A stretch of DNA of 64,000 nucleotides from Charina bottae (taxonomy: Eukaryota; Chordata; Lepidosauria; Squamata; Charinaidae): assembly GCA_023362775.1 (NCBI GenBank), contig JALMGJ010000137.1, positions 47,417-111,416 on the forward strand. The letters run 5' to 3'. Of the stretch, positions 23,257 to 36,468 are shown piece after piece. The notes below the pieces were generated by a model. The model saw only the letters and a program-made list of their open reading frames with translations. It searched no databases and was not told the DNA's origin. The position numbers and the translations under genes were made by a program. Numbering within the stretch: position 1 is the stretch's first letter; each line of letters starts with the position of its first letter.

Positions 23257-24493
23257 TGAGATTCGGGGTTGAATTTAAGGGTTAGAGGCACTTTTGGATG
23301 CTTGATTTGGGACGGCATGATTTTTGGCCCAAAAATCAAATAATTCCTGACCGCGGAGTCAGGAAACCCTCCCGGATGGGCCGGACCGAATGAGGTCAAA
23401 TTGAAAAACGAAGGCCGCCATGAGATTCGGGGTTGAATTTAAGGGTTAGAGGCACTTTTGGATGCTTGATTTGGGAGGGCATGATTTTTGGCCAAAAAAT
23501 CGAAAAATTCCTGACCGCGGAGTCAGGAAACCCTCCCGGGATGGGCCGGACCGAATGAGGTCAAATTGAAAAACGAAGGCCGCCATGAGATTCGGGGTTG
23601 AATTTAAGGGTTAGGGGCACTTTTGGATGCTTGATTTGGGACGGCATGATTTTTGGCCCAAAAATCGAAAAATTGCTGACCGCGGAGTCAGGAAACCCTC
23701 CCGGGATGGGCCGGACCGAATGAGGTCAAATTGAAAAACGAAGGCCGCCATGAGATTTGGGGTTGAATTTAAGAGTTATGGGCACTTTTGGGTGCTTGAT
23801 TTGGGACGGCATGATTTTTGGCCCAAAAATCGAAAAATTCCTGACCGCGGAGTCAGGAAACCCTCCCGGGATGGGCCGGACCAAATGAGGTCAAATTGAA
23901 AAACGAAGGCCGCCATGAGATTCGGGGTTGAATTTAAGGGTTAGAGGCAGTTTTGGATGCTTGATTTGGGACGGCATGATTTTTGGCCCAAAAATCGAAA
24001 AATTCCTGACCGCGGAGTCAGGAAACCCTCCCGGGATGGGCCGGACCGAATGAGGTCAAATTGAAAAACGAAGGCCTCCATGAGATTCGGGGTTGAATTT
24101 AAGGGTTAGGGGGCACTTTTGGATGCTTGATTTGGGACGGCATGATTTTTGGCCAAAAAATCGAAAAATTCCTGACCGCGGAGTCAGGAAACCCTCCCGG
24201 GATGGGCCGGACCGAATGAGGTCAAATTGAAAAACGAAGGCCGCCATGAGATTCAGGGTTGAATTTAAGGGTTAGAGGCACTTTTGGATGCTTGATTTGG
24301 GACGGCTTGATTTTTGGCCCAAAAATCGAAAAATTCCTGACCGCGGAGTCAGGAAACCCTCCCAGGATGGGCCGGACCGAATGAGGTCAAATTGAAAAAC
24401 GAAGGCCACCATGAGATTCGGGGTTGAATTTAAGGGTTAGAGGCACTTTTGGATGCTTGATTTTGGACGGCATGATTTTTGGCCCAAAAATCG

Positions 24494-24508
24494 AAAAAAA
24501 AAAAAAAA
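24494..24508. repeat. A15 homopolymer expansion within a monomer
   Basis: The linker A-tract that is A5 in the usual unit (unit positions 83-87) is 15 A here, making the unit at 24412 175 bp long. It is the only expansion of this size I found in the window. Replication slippage is the simplest explanation. A sequencing or assembly error is possible for a homopolymer. Confidence 0.9.
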
Positions 24509-24751
24509 TTCCTGACCGCGGAGTCAGGAAACCCTCCCGGGATGGGCCGGACCGAATGAGGTCAAATTGAAAAACGAAGGCCGCCATGAGATTCGTGGTT
24601 GAATTTAAGGGTTAGAGGCACTTTTGGATGCTTGATTTGGGACGGCATGATTTTTGGCCCAAAAATCGAAAAATTCCTGACCGCGGAGTCAGGAAACCCT
24701 CCCGGGATGGGCCGGACAGAATGAGGTCTAATTGAAAAACGAAGGCCGCCA

Positions 24752-25412
24752 TGAGATTCGGGGTTGAATTTAAGGGTTAGGGGCACTTTTGGATGCTTGA
24801 TTTGGGACGGCATGATTTTTGGCCCAAAAATCGAAAAATTGCTGACCGCGGAGTCAGGAAACCCTCCCGGGATGGGCCGGACCGAATGAGGTCAAATTGA
24901 AAAACGAAGGCCGCCATGAGATTCGGGGTTGAATTTAAGGGTTAGGGGCACTTTTGGATGCTTGATTTGGGAGGGCAGGTTTTTTGGCCCAAAAATCGAA
25001 AAATTCCTGACCGCGGAGTCAGGAAACCCTCCCGGGATGGGCCGGACCGAATGAGGTCAAATTGGAAAACGAAGGCCGCCATGAGATTCGGGGTTGAATT
25101 TAAGGGTTAGAGGCACTTTTGGATGCTTGATTTGGGACGGCATGATTTTTGGCCCAAAAATCGAAAAATTGCTGACCGCGGAGTCAGGAAACCCTCCCGG
25201 GATGGGCCGGACCGAATGAGGTCAAATTGAAAAACGAAGGCCGCCATGAGATTCGGGGGTTGAATTTAAGGGTTAGGGGCACTTTTGGATGCTTGATTTG
25301 GGAGGGCAGGTTTTTTGGCCCAAAAATCGAAAAATTCCTGACCGCGGAGTCAGGAAACCCTCCCGGGATGGGCCGGACCGAATGAGGTCAAATTGGAAAA
25401 CGAAGGCCGCCA
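24752..25412. repeat. Dimer tandem duplication (331 bp period)
   Basis: A GCTGACC unit followed by a unit with GGGAGGGCAGGTTTTTTGG and AATTGGAAAACG occurs twice (24752-25081 and 25082-25412). The rare GCAGGTTTTTTGG tag is at 24974 and 25305. The second copy has one extra G (TTCGGGGGTTG). Confidence 0.85.
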
Positions 25413-25908
25413 TGAGATTCGGGGTTGAATTTAAGGGTTAGAGGCACTTTTGGATGCTTGATTTGGGACGGCATGATTTTTGGCTCAAAAATCGAAAAAT
25501 TCCTGACCGCGGAGTCAGGAAACCCTCCCGGGATGGGCCGGACCGAATGAGGTCAAATTGAAAAACGAAGGCCGCCATGAGATTCGGGGTTGAATTTAAG
25601 GGTTAGAGGCACTTTTGGATGCTTGATTTGGGACGGCATGATTTTTGGCCCAAAAATCGAAAAATTCCTGACCGCGGAGTCAGGAAACCCTCCCCGGGAT
25701 GGGCCGGACCGAATGAGGTCAAATTGAAAAACGAAGGCCGCCATGAGATTCGGGGTTGAATTTAAGGTTTAGGGGCACTTTTGGATGCTTGATTTGGGAG
25801 GGCATGATTTTTGGCCCAAAAATCGAATAATTCCTGACCGCGGAATCAGGAAACCCTCCCGGGATGGGCCGGACCGAATGAGGTCAAATTGAAAAACGAA
25901 GGCCGCCA

Positions 25909-27558
25909 TGAGATTCGGGATTGAATTTAAGGGTTAGAGGCACTTTTGGATGCTTGATTTGGGACGGCATGATTTTTGGCCCAAAAATCGAAAAATTCCT
26001 GACCGCGGAGTCAGGAAACCCTCCCAGGATGGGCCGGACCGAATGAGGTCAAATTGAAAAACGAAGGCCACCATGAGATTCGGGGTTGAATTTAAGGGTT
26101 AGAGGCACTTTTGGTTCTTTGATTTGGGACGGCATGATTTTTGGCCCAAAAATCGAAAAATTCCTCACCGCGGAGTCAGGAAACCCTCCCGGGATGGGCC
26201 GGACCGAATGAGGTCAAATTGAAAAACGAAGGCCGCCATGAGATTCGGGGTTGAATTTAAGGGTTAGAGGCACTTTTGGATGCTTGATTTGGGACGGCAT
26301 GATTTTTGGCCCAAAAATCGAAAAATTCCTGACCGCGGAGTCAGGAAACCTTCCCGTGATGGGCCGGACCGAATGAGGTCAAATTGAAAAACGAAGGCCG
26401 CCATGAGATTCGGGGTTGAATTTAAGGGTTAGAGGCACTTTTGGATGCTTGATTTGGGACGGCATGATTTTTGGCCCAAAAATCTAAAAATTCCTGACCG
26501 CGGAGTCAGGAAACCTTCCCGTGATGGGCCGGATCGAATGAGGTCAAATTGAAAAACGAAGGCCGCCATGAGATTCGGGGTTGAATTTATGGGTTAGGGG
26601 CACTTTTGGATGCTTGATTTGGGACGGCATGATTTTTGGCCAAAAAATCGAAAAATTCCTGACCGCGGAGTCAGGAAACCCTCCCGGGATGGGCCGGACC
26701 GAATGAGGTCAAATTGAAAAACGAAGGCCACCATGAGATTCGGGGTTGAATTTAAGGGTTAGAGGCACTTTTGGATGCTTGATTTGGGAGGGCATGATTT
26801 TTGGCCCAAAAATCAAAAAATTCCTGACCGCGGAGTCAGGAAACCCTCCCGGGATGGGCCGGACCGAATGAGGTCAAATTGAAAAACGAAGGCCGCCATG
26901 AGATTCGGGGTTGAATTTAAGGGTTAGAGGCACTTTTGGATGCTTGATTTGGGACGGCATGATTTTTGGCCCAAAAATCGAAAAATTGCTGACCGCGGAG
27001 TCAGGAAACCCTCCCGGGATGGGCCGGACCGAATGAGGTCAAATTGAAAAACGAAGGCCGCCATGAGATTCGGGGTTGAATTTAAGGGTTAGGGGCACTT
27101 TTGGATGCTTGATTTGGGACGGCATGATTTTTGGCCCAAAAATCGAAAAATTCCTGACCGCGGAGTCAGGAAACCCTCCCGGGATGGGCCGGACCGAATG
27201 AGGTCAAATTGAAAAACGAAGGCCGCCATGAGATTCGGGGTTGAATTTAAGGGTTAGAGGCACTTTTGGATGCTTGATTTGGGACGGCATGATTTTTGGC
27301 CCAAAAATCGAAAAATTCCTGACCGCGGAGTCAGGAAACCCTCCCGGGATGGGCCGGACCGAATGAGGTCAAATTGAAAAACGAAGGCCGCCATGAGATT
27401 CGGGGTTGAATTTAAGGGTTAGAGGCACTTTTGGATGCTTGATTTGGGACGGCATGATTTTTGGCCCAAAAATCGAAAAATTCCTGACCGCGGAGTCAGG
27501 AAACCCTCCCGGGATGGGCCGGACCGAATGAGGTCAAATTGAAAAACGAAGGCCGCCA
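25909..27558. repeat. 10-mer higher-order repeat, copy 1 (1650 bp)
   Basis: Ten units in order: GATTCGGGATTG with CCCAGGATGG; GGCCACC start with TTTTGGTTCTTTG and CCTCACCG; a unit with CCTTCCCGTGATGG; TAAAAATT with CCTTCCCGTGATGG and GGATCGAATG; TTTATGGGTTAGGGG with GGCCAAAAAATC; AGGG; then four near-standard units. The rare TTGGTTCTTTG tag recurs exactly 1650 bp downstream. Confidence 0.88.
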
Positions 27559-29208
27559 TGAGATTCGGGATTGAATTTAAGGGTTAGAGGCACTTTTGGA
27601 TGCTTGATTTGGGACGGCATGATTTTTGGCCCAAAAATCGAAAAATTCCTGACCGCGGAGTCAGGAAACCCTCCCAGGATGGGCCGGACCGAATGAGGTC
27701 AAATTGAAAAACGAAGGCCACCATGAGATTCGGGGTTGAATTTAAGGGTTAGAGGCACTTTTGGTTCTTTGATTTGGGACGGCATGATTTTTGGCCCAAA
27801 AATCGAAAAATTCCTCACCGCGGAGTCAGGAAACCCTCCCGGGATGGGCCGGACCGAATGAGGTCAAATTGAAAAACGAAGGCCGCCATGAGATTCGGGG
27901 TTGAATTTAAGGGTTAGAGGCACTTTTGGATGCTTGATTTGGGACGGCATGATTTTTGGCCCAAAAATCGAAAAATTCCTGACCGCGGAGTCAGGAAACC
28001 TTCCCGTGATGGGCCGGACCGAATGAGGTCAAATTGAAAAACGAAGGCCGCCATGAGATTCGGGGTTGAATTTAAGGGTTAGAGGCACTTTTGGATGCTT
28101 GATTTGGGACGGCATGATTTTTGGCCCAAAAATCTAAAAATTCCTGACCGCGGAGTCAGGAAACCTTCCCGTGATGGGCCGGATCGAATGAGGTCAAATT
28201 GAAAAACGAAGGCCGCCATGAGATTCGGGGTTGAATTTATGGGTTAGGGGCACTTTTGGATGCTTGATTTGGGACGGCATGATTTTTGGCCAAAAAATCG
28301 AAAAATTCCTGACCGCGGAGTCAGGAAACCCTCCCGGGATGGGCCGGACCGAATGAGGTCAAATTGAAAAACGAAGGCCACCATGAGATTCGGGGTTGAA
28401 TTTAAGGGTTAGAGGCACTTTTGGATGCTTGATTTGGGAGGGCATGATTTTTGGCCCAAAAATCGAAAAATTCCTGACCGCGGAGTCAGGAAACCCTCCC
28501 GGGATGGGCCGGACCGAATGAGGTCAAATTGAAAAACGAAGGCCGCCATGAGATTCGGGGTTGAATTTAAGGGTTAGAGGCACTTTTGGATGCTTGATTT
28601 GGGACGGCATGATTTTTGGCCCAAAAATCGAAAAATTCCTGACCGCGGAGTCAGGAAACCCTCCCGGGATGGGCCGGACCGAATGAGGTCAAATTGAAAA
28701 ACGAAGGCCGCCATGAGATTCGGGGTTGAATTTAAGGGTTAGGGGCACTTTTGGATGCTTGATTTGGGACGGCATGATTTTTGGCCCAAAAATCGAAAAA
28801 TTCCTGACCGCGGAGTCAGGAAACCCTCCCGGGATGGGCCGGACCGAATGAGGTCAAATTGAAAAACGAAGGCCGCCATGAGATTCGGGGTTGAATTTAA
28901 GGGTTAGAGGCACTTTTGGATGCTTGATTTGGGACGGCATGATTTTTGGGCCAAAAATCGAAAAATTCCTGACCGCGGAGTCAGGAAACCCTCCCGGGAT
29001 GGGCCGGACCGAATGAGGTCAAATTGAAAAACGAAGGCCGCCATGAGATTCGGGGTTGAATTTAAGGGTTAGGGGCACTTTTGGATGCTTGATTTGGGAC
29101 GGCATGATTTTTGGCCCAAAAATCGAAAAATTGCTGACCGCGGAGTCAGGAAACCCTCCCGGGATGGGCCGGACCGAATGAGGTCAAATTGAAAAACGAA
29201 GGCCGCCA
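27559..29208. repeat. 10-mer higher-order repeat, copy 2
   Basis: Same ten-unit order as copy 1. Differences seen: AATCGAAAAA at 28461 against AATCAAAAAA at 26811, CCTGACC against GCTGACC in the seventh unit, TTTTTGGGCC near 28946, and TTAGGGGC plus GCTGACC in the tenth unit. An E-type unit follows directly. Confidence 0.88.
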
Positions 29209-31023
29209 TGAGATTTGGGGTTGAATTTAAGAGTTATGGGCACTTTTGGGTGCTTGATTTGGGACGGCATGATTTTTGGCCCAAAAATCGAAAAATTCCT
29301 GACCGCGGAGTCAGGAAACCCTCCCGGGATGGGCCGGACCGAATGAGGTCATATTGAAAAACGAAGGCCACCATGAGATTCGGGGTTGAATTTAAGGGTT
29401 AGAGGCACTTTTGGATGCTTGATTTGGGACGGCATGATTTTTGGCCCAAAAATCGAAAAATTCCTGACCGCGGAGTCAGGAAACCCTCCCGGGATGGGCC
29501 GGACCGAATGAGGTCAAATTGAAAAACGAAGGCCGCCATGAGATTCGGGGTTGAATTTAAGGGTTAGGGGCACTTTTGGATGCTTGATTTGGGACGGCAT
29601 GATTTTTGGCCCAAAAATCTAAAAATTGCTGACCGCGGAGTCAGCAAACCCTCCCGGGATGGGCCGGACCGAATGAGGTCAAATTGAAAAACGAAGGCCG
29701 CCATGAGATTTGGGGTTGAATTTAAGAGTTATGGGCACTTTTGGGTGCTTGATTTGGGACGGCATGATTTTTGGCCCAAAAATCGAAAAATTCCTGACCG
29801 CGGAGTCAGGAAACCCTCCCGGGATGGGCCGGACCGAATGAGGTCAAATGGAAAAACGAAGGCCGCCATGAGATTCGGGGTTGAATTTAAGGGTTAGAGG
29901 CACTTTTGGATGCTTGATTTGGGACGGCATGATTTTTGGCCAAAAAATCGAAAAATTCCTGACCGCGGAGTCAGGAAACCCTCCCGGGATGGGCCGGACC
30001 GAATGAGGTCAAATTGGAAAACGAAGGCCGCCATGAGATTCGGGGTTGAATTTAAGGGTTAGAGGCACTTTTGGATGCTTGATTTGGGACGGCATGATTT
30101 TTGGCCCAAAAATCGAAAAATTCCTGACCGCGGAGTCAGGAAACCCTCCCGGGATGGGCCGGACCGAATGAGGTCAAATTGAAAAACGAAGGCCACCATG
30201 AGATTCGGGGTTGAATTTAAGGGTTAGAGGCACTTTTGGATGGTTGATTTCGGACGGCATGATTTTTGGCCCAAAAATCGAAAAATTCCTGACCGCGGAG
30301 TCAGCAAACCCTCCCGGGATGGGCCGGACCGAATGAGGTCAAATGGAATAACGAAGGCCGCCATGAGATTCGGGGTTGAATTTAAGGGTTAGAGGCACTT
30401 TTGGATGCTTGATTTGGGACGGCATGATTTTTGGCCCAAAAATCGAAAAATTCCTGACCGCGGAGTCAGGAAACCCTCCCGGGATGGGCCGGACCGAATG
30501 AGGTCAAATTGAAAAACGAAGGCCGCCATGAGATTTGGGGTTGAATTTAAGGGTTAGGGGCACTTTTGGATGCTTGATTTGGGACGGCATGATTTTTGGC
30601 CCAAAAATCGAAAAATTGCTGACCGCGGAGTCAGGAAACCCTCCCGGGATGGGCCGGACCGAATGAGGTCAAATTGAAAAACGAAGGCCGCCATGAGATT
30701 TGGGGTTGAATTTAAGAGTTATGGGCACTTTTGGGTGCTTGATTTGGGACGGCATGATTTTTGGCCCAAAAATCGAAAAATTCCTGACCGCGGAGTCAGA
30801 AATCCCTCCCGGGATGGGCCGGACCGAATGAGGTCAAATTGAAAAACGAAGGCCGCCATGAGATTCGGGGTTGAATTTAAGGGTTAGAGGCAGTTTTGGA
30901 TGCTTGATTTGGGACGGCATGATTTTTGGCCCAAAAATCGAAAAATTCCTGACCGCGGAGTCAGGAAACCCTCCCGGGATGGGCCGGACCGAATGAGGTC
31001 AAATTGAAAAACGAAGGCCGCCA
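29209..31023. repeat. Satellite block leading into the 12-mer domain
   Basis: Eleven units including E-type units at 29209, 29704 and 30694, a GTCATATTG variant near 29348, AGTCAGCAAACC (29640 and 30300), TGGTTGATTTCGG (30241) and AAATGGAATAACG (30342). From about 30252 onward the sequence is repeated 3300 bp downstream (from 33552). Confidence 0.83.
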
Positions 31024-33003
31024 TGAGATTCGGGGTTGAATTTAAGGGTTAGGGGCACTTTTGGATGCTTGATTTGGGACGGCATGATTTTTGGCCCAAA
31101 AATCGAAAAATTCCTGACCGCGGAGTCAGGAAACCCTCCCGGGATGGGCCGGACCGAATGAGGTCAAATTGAAAAACGAAGGCTGCCATGAGATTCGGGG
31201 TTGAATTTAAGGGTTATAGGCACTTTTGGATGCTTGATTTGGGACGGCATGATTTTTGGCCCAAAAATCGAAAAATTCCTGACCGCGGAGTCAGGAAACC
31301 CTCCCGGGATGGGCCGGACCGAATGAGGTCAAATTGAAAAACGAAGGCCGCCATGAGATTCGGGGTTGAATTTAAGGGTTAGGGGCACTTTTGGATGCTT
31401 GATTTGGGAGGGCATGATTTTTGGCCCAAAAATCGAATAATTCCTGACCGCGGAGTCAGGAAACCCTCCCGGGATGGGCCGGACCGAATGAGGTCAAATT
31501 GAAAAACGAAGGCCGCCATGAGATTCGGGGTTGAATTTAAGGGTTAGAGGCACTTTTGGATGCTTGATTTGGGAGGGCATGATTTTTGGCCCAAAAATCG
31601 AATAATTCCTGACCGCGGAGTCAGGAAACCCTCCCGGGATGGGCGGGACCGAATGAGGTCAAATTGAAAAACGAAGGCTGCCATGAGATTCGGGGTTGAA
31701 TTTAAGGGTTAGAGGCACTTTTGGATGCTTGATTTGGGACGGCATGATTTTTGGCCCAAAAATCGAAAAATTCCTGACCGCGGATTCAGGAAACCCTCCC
31801 GGGATGGGCCGGACCGAATGAGGTCAAATTGAAAAACGAAGGCCGCCATGAGATTCGGGGTTGAATTTAAGGGTTAGAGGCACTTTTGGATGCTTGATTT
31901 GGGACGGCATGATTTTTGGCCCAAAAATCTAAAAATTCCTGACTGCGGAGTCAGGAAACCCTCCCGGGATGGGCCGGACCGAATGAGGTCAAATTGAAAA
32001 ACGAAGGCCGCCATGAGATTCGGGGTTGAATTTAAGGGTTAGAGGCACTTTTGGATGCTTGATTTGGGACGACATGATTTTTGGCCCAAAAATCGAAAAA
32101 TTCCTGACCGCGGAGTCAGGAAACCCTCCCGGGATGGGCCGGACCGAATGAGGTCAAATTGAAAAACGAAGGCCGCCATGAGATTCGGGGTTGAATTTAA
32201 GGGTTAGGGGCACTTTTGGATGCTTGATTTGGGACGGCATGATTTTTGGCCCAAAAATCGAAAAATTCCTGACCGCGGAGTCAGGAAACCCTCCCGGGAT
32301 GGGCCGGACCGAATGAGGTCAAATTGAAAAACGAAGGCCGCCATGAGATTTGGGGTTGAATTTAAGGGTTAGGGGCACTTTGGGATGCTTGATTTGGGAC
32401 GGCATGATTTTTGGCCAAAAAATCAAAAAATTCCTGACCGCGGAGTCAGGAAACCCTCCCGGGATGGGCCGGACCGAATGAGGTCAAATTGGAAAACGAA
32501 GGCTGCCATGAGATTCGGGGTTGAATTTAAGGGTTATAGGCACTTTTGGATGCTTGATTTGGGACGGCATGATTTTTGGCCCAAAAATCGAAAAATTCCT
32601 GACCGCGGAGTCAGAAATCCCTCCCGGGATGGGCCGGACCGAATGAGGTCAAATTGAAAAACGAAGGCCGCCATGAGATTCGGGGTTGAATTTAAGGGTT
32701 AGAGGCAGTTTTGGATGCTTGATTTGGGACGGCATGATTTTTGGCCCAAAAATCGAAAAATTCCTGACCGCGGAGTCAGGAAACCCTCCCGGGATGGGCC
32801 GGACCGAATGAGGTCAAATTGAAAAACGAAGGCCGCCATGAGATTCGGGGTTGAATTTAAGGGTTAGGGGCACTTTTGGATGCTTGATTTGGGACGGCAT
32901 GATTTTTGGCCAAAAAATCGAAAAATTCCTGACCGCGGAGTCAGGAAACCCTCCCGGGATGGGCCGGACCGAATGAGGTCAAATTGGAAAACGAAGGCCG
33001 CCA
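31024..33003. repeat. 12-mer higher-order repeat core, copy 1 (1980 bp)
   Basis: Twelve units in order: TTAGGGGC; GGCTGCC start with GTTATAGGC; AGGG plus GAATAATT; GAATAATT with GGGCGGGACC; GATTCAGG; TAAAAATT with GACTGCGG; GGGACGACATG; TTAGGGGC; GATTTGGGG with CACTTTGGGATGC and GGCCAAAAAATC; GTTATAGGC with AGTCAGAAATCC; GGCAGTTTT; and GGCCAAAAAATC with AATTGGAAAACG. The order recurs at 34324, 37459 and 40264. Confidence 0.9.
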
Positions 33004-34323
33004 TGAGATTCGGGGTTGAATTTAAGGGTTAGAGGCACTTTTGGATGCTTGATTTGGGACGGCATGATTTTTGGCCCAAAAATCGAAAAATTCCTGACCG
33101 CGGAGTCAGGAAACCCTCCCGGGATGGGCCGGACCGAATGAGGTCAAATTGAAAAACGAAGGCCACCATGAGATTCGGGGTTGAATTTAAGGGTTAGAGG
33201 CACTTTTGGATGGTTGATTTCGGACGGCATGATTTTTGGCCCAAAAATCGAAAAATTCCTGACCGCGGAGTCAGGAAACCCTCCCGGGATGGGCCGGACC
33301 GAATGAGGTCAAATTGAAAAACGAAGGCCGCCATGAGATTCGGGGTTGAATTTAAGGGTTAGAGGCACTTTTGGATGCTTGATTTGGGACGGCATGATTT
33401 TTGGCCCAAAAATCGAAAAATTGCTGACTGCGGAGTCAGGAAACCCTCCCGGGATGGGCCGGACCGAATGAGGTCAAATTGAAAAACGAAGGCCGCCATG
33501 AGATTTGGGGTTGAATTTAAGAGTTATGGGCACTTTTGGGTGCTTGATTTGGGACGGCATGATTTTTGGCCCAAAAATCGAAAAATTCCTGACCGCGGAG
33601 TCAGCAAACCCTCCCGGGATGGGCCGGACCGAATGAGGTCAAATGGAATAACGAAGGCCGCCATGAGATTCGGGGTTGAATTTAAGGGTTAGAGGCACTT
33701 TTGGATGCTTGATTTGGGACGGCATGATTTTTGGCCCAAAAATCGAAAAATTCCTGACCGCGGAGTCAGGAAACCCTCCCGGGATGGGCCGGACCGAATG
33801 AGGTCAAATTGAAAAACGAAGGCCGCCATGAGATTTGGGGTTGAATTTAAGGGTTAGGGGCACTTTTGGATGCTTGATTTGGGACGGCATGATTTTTGGC
33901 CCAAAAATCGAAAAATTGCTGACCGCGGAGTCAGGAAACCCTCCCGGGATGGGCCGGACCGAATGAGGTCAAATTGAAAAACGAAGGCCGCCATGAGATT
34001 TGGGGTTGAATTTAAGAGTTATGGGCACTTTTGGGTGCTTGATTTGGGACGGCATGATTTTTGGCCCAAAAATCGAAAAATTCCTGACCGCGGAGTCAGA
34101 AATCCCTCCCGGGATGGGCCGGACCGAATGAGGTCAAATTGAAAAACGAAGGCCGCCATGAGATTCGGGGTTGAATTTAAGGGTTAGAGGCAGTTTTGGA
34201 TGCTTGATTTGGGACGGCATGATTTTTGGCCCAAAAATCGAAAAATTCCTGACCGCGGAGTCAGGAAACCCTCCCGGGATGGGCCGGACCGAATGAGGTC
34301 AAATTGAAAAACGAAGGCCGCCA
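33004..34323. repeat. Eight-monomer spacer between 12-mer copies 1 and 2
   Basis: It includes TGGTTGATTTCGG (33211), an E-type unit with AGTCAGCAAACC and AAATGGAATAACG (33499), and a second E-type unit with AGTCAGAAATCC (33994). From 33552 it repeats the sequence from 30252, so it is the upstream flank of the 12-mer carried along in a 3300-bp (20-unit) duplication. Confidence 0.85.
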
Positions 34324-36303
34324 TGAGATTCGGGGTTGAATTTAAGGGTTAGGGGCACTTTTGGATGCTTGATTTGGGACGGCATGATTTTTGGCCCAAA
34401 AATCGAAAAATTCCTGACCGCGGAGTCAGGAAACCCTCCCGGGATGGGCCGGACCGAATGAGGTCAAATTGAAAAACGAAGGCTGCCATGAGATTCGGGG
34501 TTGAATTTAAGGGTTATAGGCACTTTTGGATGCTTGATTTGGGACGGCATGATTTTTGGCCCAAAAATCGAAAAATTCCTGACCGCGGAGTCAGGAAACC
34601 CTCCCGGGATGGGCCGGACCGAATGAGGTCAAATTGAAAAACGAAGGCCGCCATGAGATTCGGGGTTGAATTTAAGGGTTAGGGGCACTTTTGGATGCTT
34701 GATTTGGGAGGGCATGATTTTTGGCCCAAAAATCGAATAATTCCTGACCGCGGAGTCAGGAAACCCTCCCGGGATGGGCCGGACCGAATGAGGTCAAATT
34801 GAAAAACGAAGGCCGCCATGAGATTCGGGGTTGAATTTAAGGGTTAGAGGCACTTTTGGATGCTTGATTTGGGAGGGCATGATTTTTGGCCCAAAAATCG
34901 AATAATTCCTGACCGCGGAGTCAGGAAACCCTCCCGGGATGGGCGGGACCGAATGAGGTCAAATTGAAAAACGAAGGCTGCCATGAGATTCGGGGTTGAA
35001 TTTAAGGGTTAGAGGCACTTTTGGATGCTTGATTTGGGACGGCATGATTTTTGGCCCAAAAATCGAAAAATTCCTGACCGCGGATTCAGGAAACCCTCCC
35101 GGGATGGGCCGGACCGAATGAGGTCAAATTGAAAAACGAAGGCCGCCATGAGATTCGGGGTTGAATTTAAGGGTTAGAGGCACTTTTGGATGCTTGATTT
35201 GGGACGGCATGATTTTTGGCCCAAAAATCTAAAAATTCCTGACTGCGGAGTCAGGAAACCCTCCCGGGATGGGCCGGACCGAATGAGGTCAAATTGAAAA
35301 ACGAAGGCCGCCATGAGATTCGGGGTTGAATTTAAGGGTTAGAGGCACTTTTGGATGCTTGATTTGGGACGACATGATTTTTGGCCCAAAAATCGAAAAA
35401 TTCCTGACCGCGGAGTCAGGAAACCCTCCCGGGATGGGCCGGACCGAATGAGGTCAAATTGAAAAACGAAGGCCGCCATGAGATTCGGGGTTGAATTTAA
35501 GGGTTAGGGGCACTTTTGGATGCTTGATTTGGGACGGCATGATTTTTGGCCCAAAAATCGAAAAATTCCTGACCGCGGAGTCAGGAAACCCTCCCGGGAT
35601 GGGCCGGACCGAATGAGGTCAAATTGAAAAACGAAGGCCGCCATGAGATTTGGGGTTGAATTTAAGGGTTAGGGGCACTTTGGGATGCTTGATTTGGGAC
35701 GGCATGATTTTTGGCCAAAAAATCAAAAAATTCCTGACCGCGGAGTCAGGAAACCCTCCCGGGATGGGCCGGACCGAATGAGGTCAAATTGGAAAACGAA
35801 GGCTGCCATGAGATTCGGGGTTGAATTTAAGGGTTATAGGCACTTTTGGATGCTTGATTTGGGACGGCATGATTTTTGGCCCAAAAATCGAAAAATTCCT
35901 GACCGCGGAGTCAGAAATCCCTCCCGGGATGGGCCGGACCGAATGAGGTCAAATTGAAAAACGAAGGCCGCCATGAGATTCGGGGTTGAATTTAAGGGTT
36001 AGAGGCAGTTTTGGATGCTTGATTTGGGACGGCATGATTTTTGGCCCAAAAATCGAAAAATTCCTGACCGCGGAGTCAGGAAACCCTCCCGGGATGGGCC
36101 GGACCGAATGAGGTCAAATTGAAAAACGAAGGCCGCCATGAGATTCGGGGTTGAATTTAAGGGTTAGGGGCACTTTTGGATGCTTGATTTGGGACGGCAT
36201 GATTTTTGGCCAAAAAATCGAAAAATTCCTGACCGCGGAGTCAGGAAACCCTCCCGGGATGGGCCGGACCGAATGAGGTCAAATTGGAAAACGAAGGCTG
36301 CCA
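34324..36303. repeat. 12-mer higher-order repeat core, copy 2
   Basis: Offset is exactly 3300 bp from copy 1 with the same variant order. I saw no difference up to 36298, where GGCTGCC replaces GGCCGCC as a further GTTATAGGC unit (36304-36468) begins instead of the spacer that follows copy 1. Confidence 0.9.
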
Positions 36304-36468
36304 TGAGATTCGGGGTTGAATTTAAGGGTTATAGGCACTTTTGGATGCTTGATTTGGGACGGCATGATTTTTGGCCCAAAAATCGAAAAATTCCTGACCG
36401 CGGAGTCAGGAAACCCTCCCGGGATGGGCCGGACCGAATGAGGTCAAATTGAAAAACGAAGGCCGCCA

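Larger units (their letters stand above)
21612..25908. repeat. Indel-rich satellite block without a clear long-range order
   Basis: About 26 units with more single-base gains and losses than elsewhere in the left half: GGCCAAAAATC (21847), GGGCGGACC (22396), CTAAAATTCC (22515), CGGGTTGAA (22772), CCCGGATGG (23382), GTTAGGGGGC (24108), TTCGGGGGTTG (25254), TCCCCGGGA (25691). It contains the first F-type unit (22928), the A15 tract and a dimer duplication. Lower order and more private changes suggest it has escaped recent homogenisation. Confidence 0.82.

Noticed and set aside
24494..24508. Poly(A) tail of a retrotransposed insertion
   Set aside because: No inserted sequence or target-site duplication. 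Satellite sequence is continuous on both sides and the tract replaces the normal A5.
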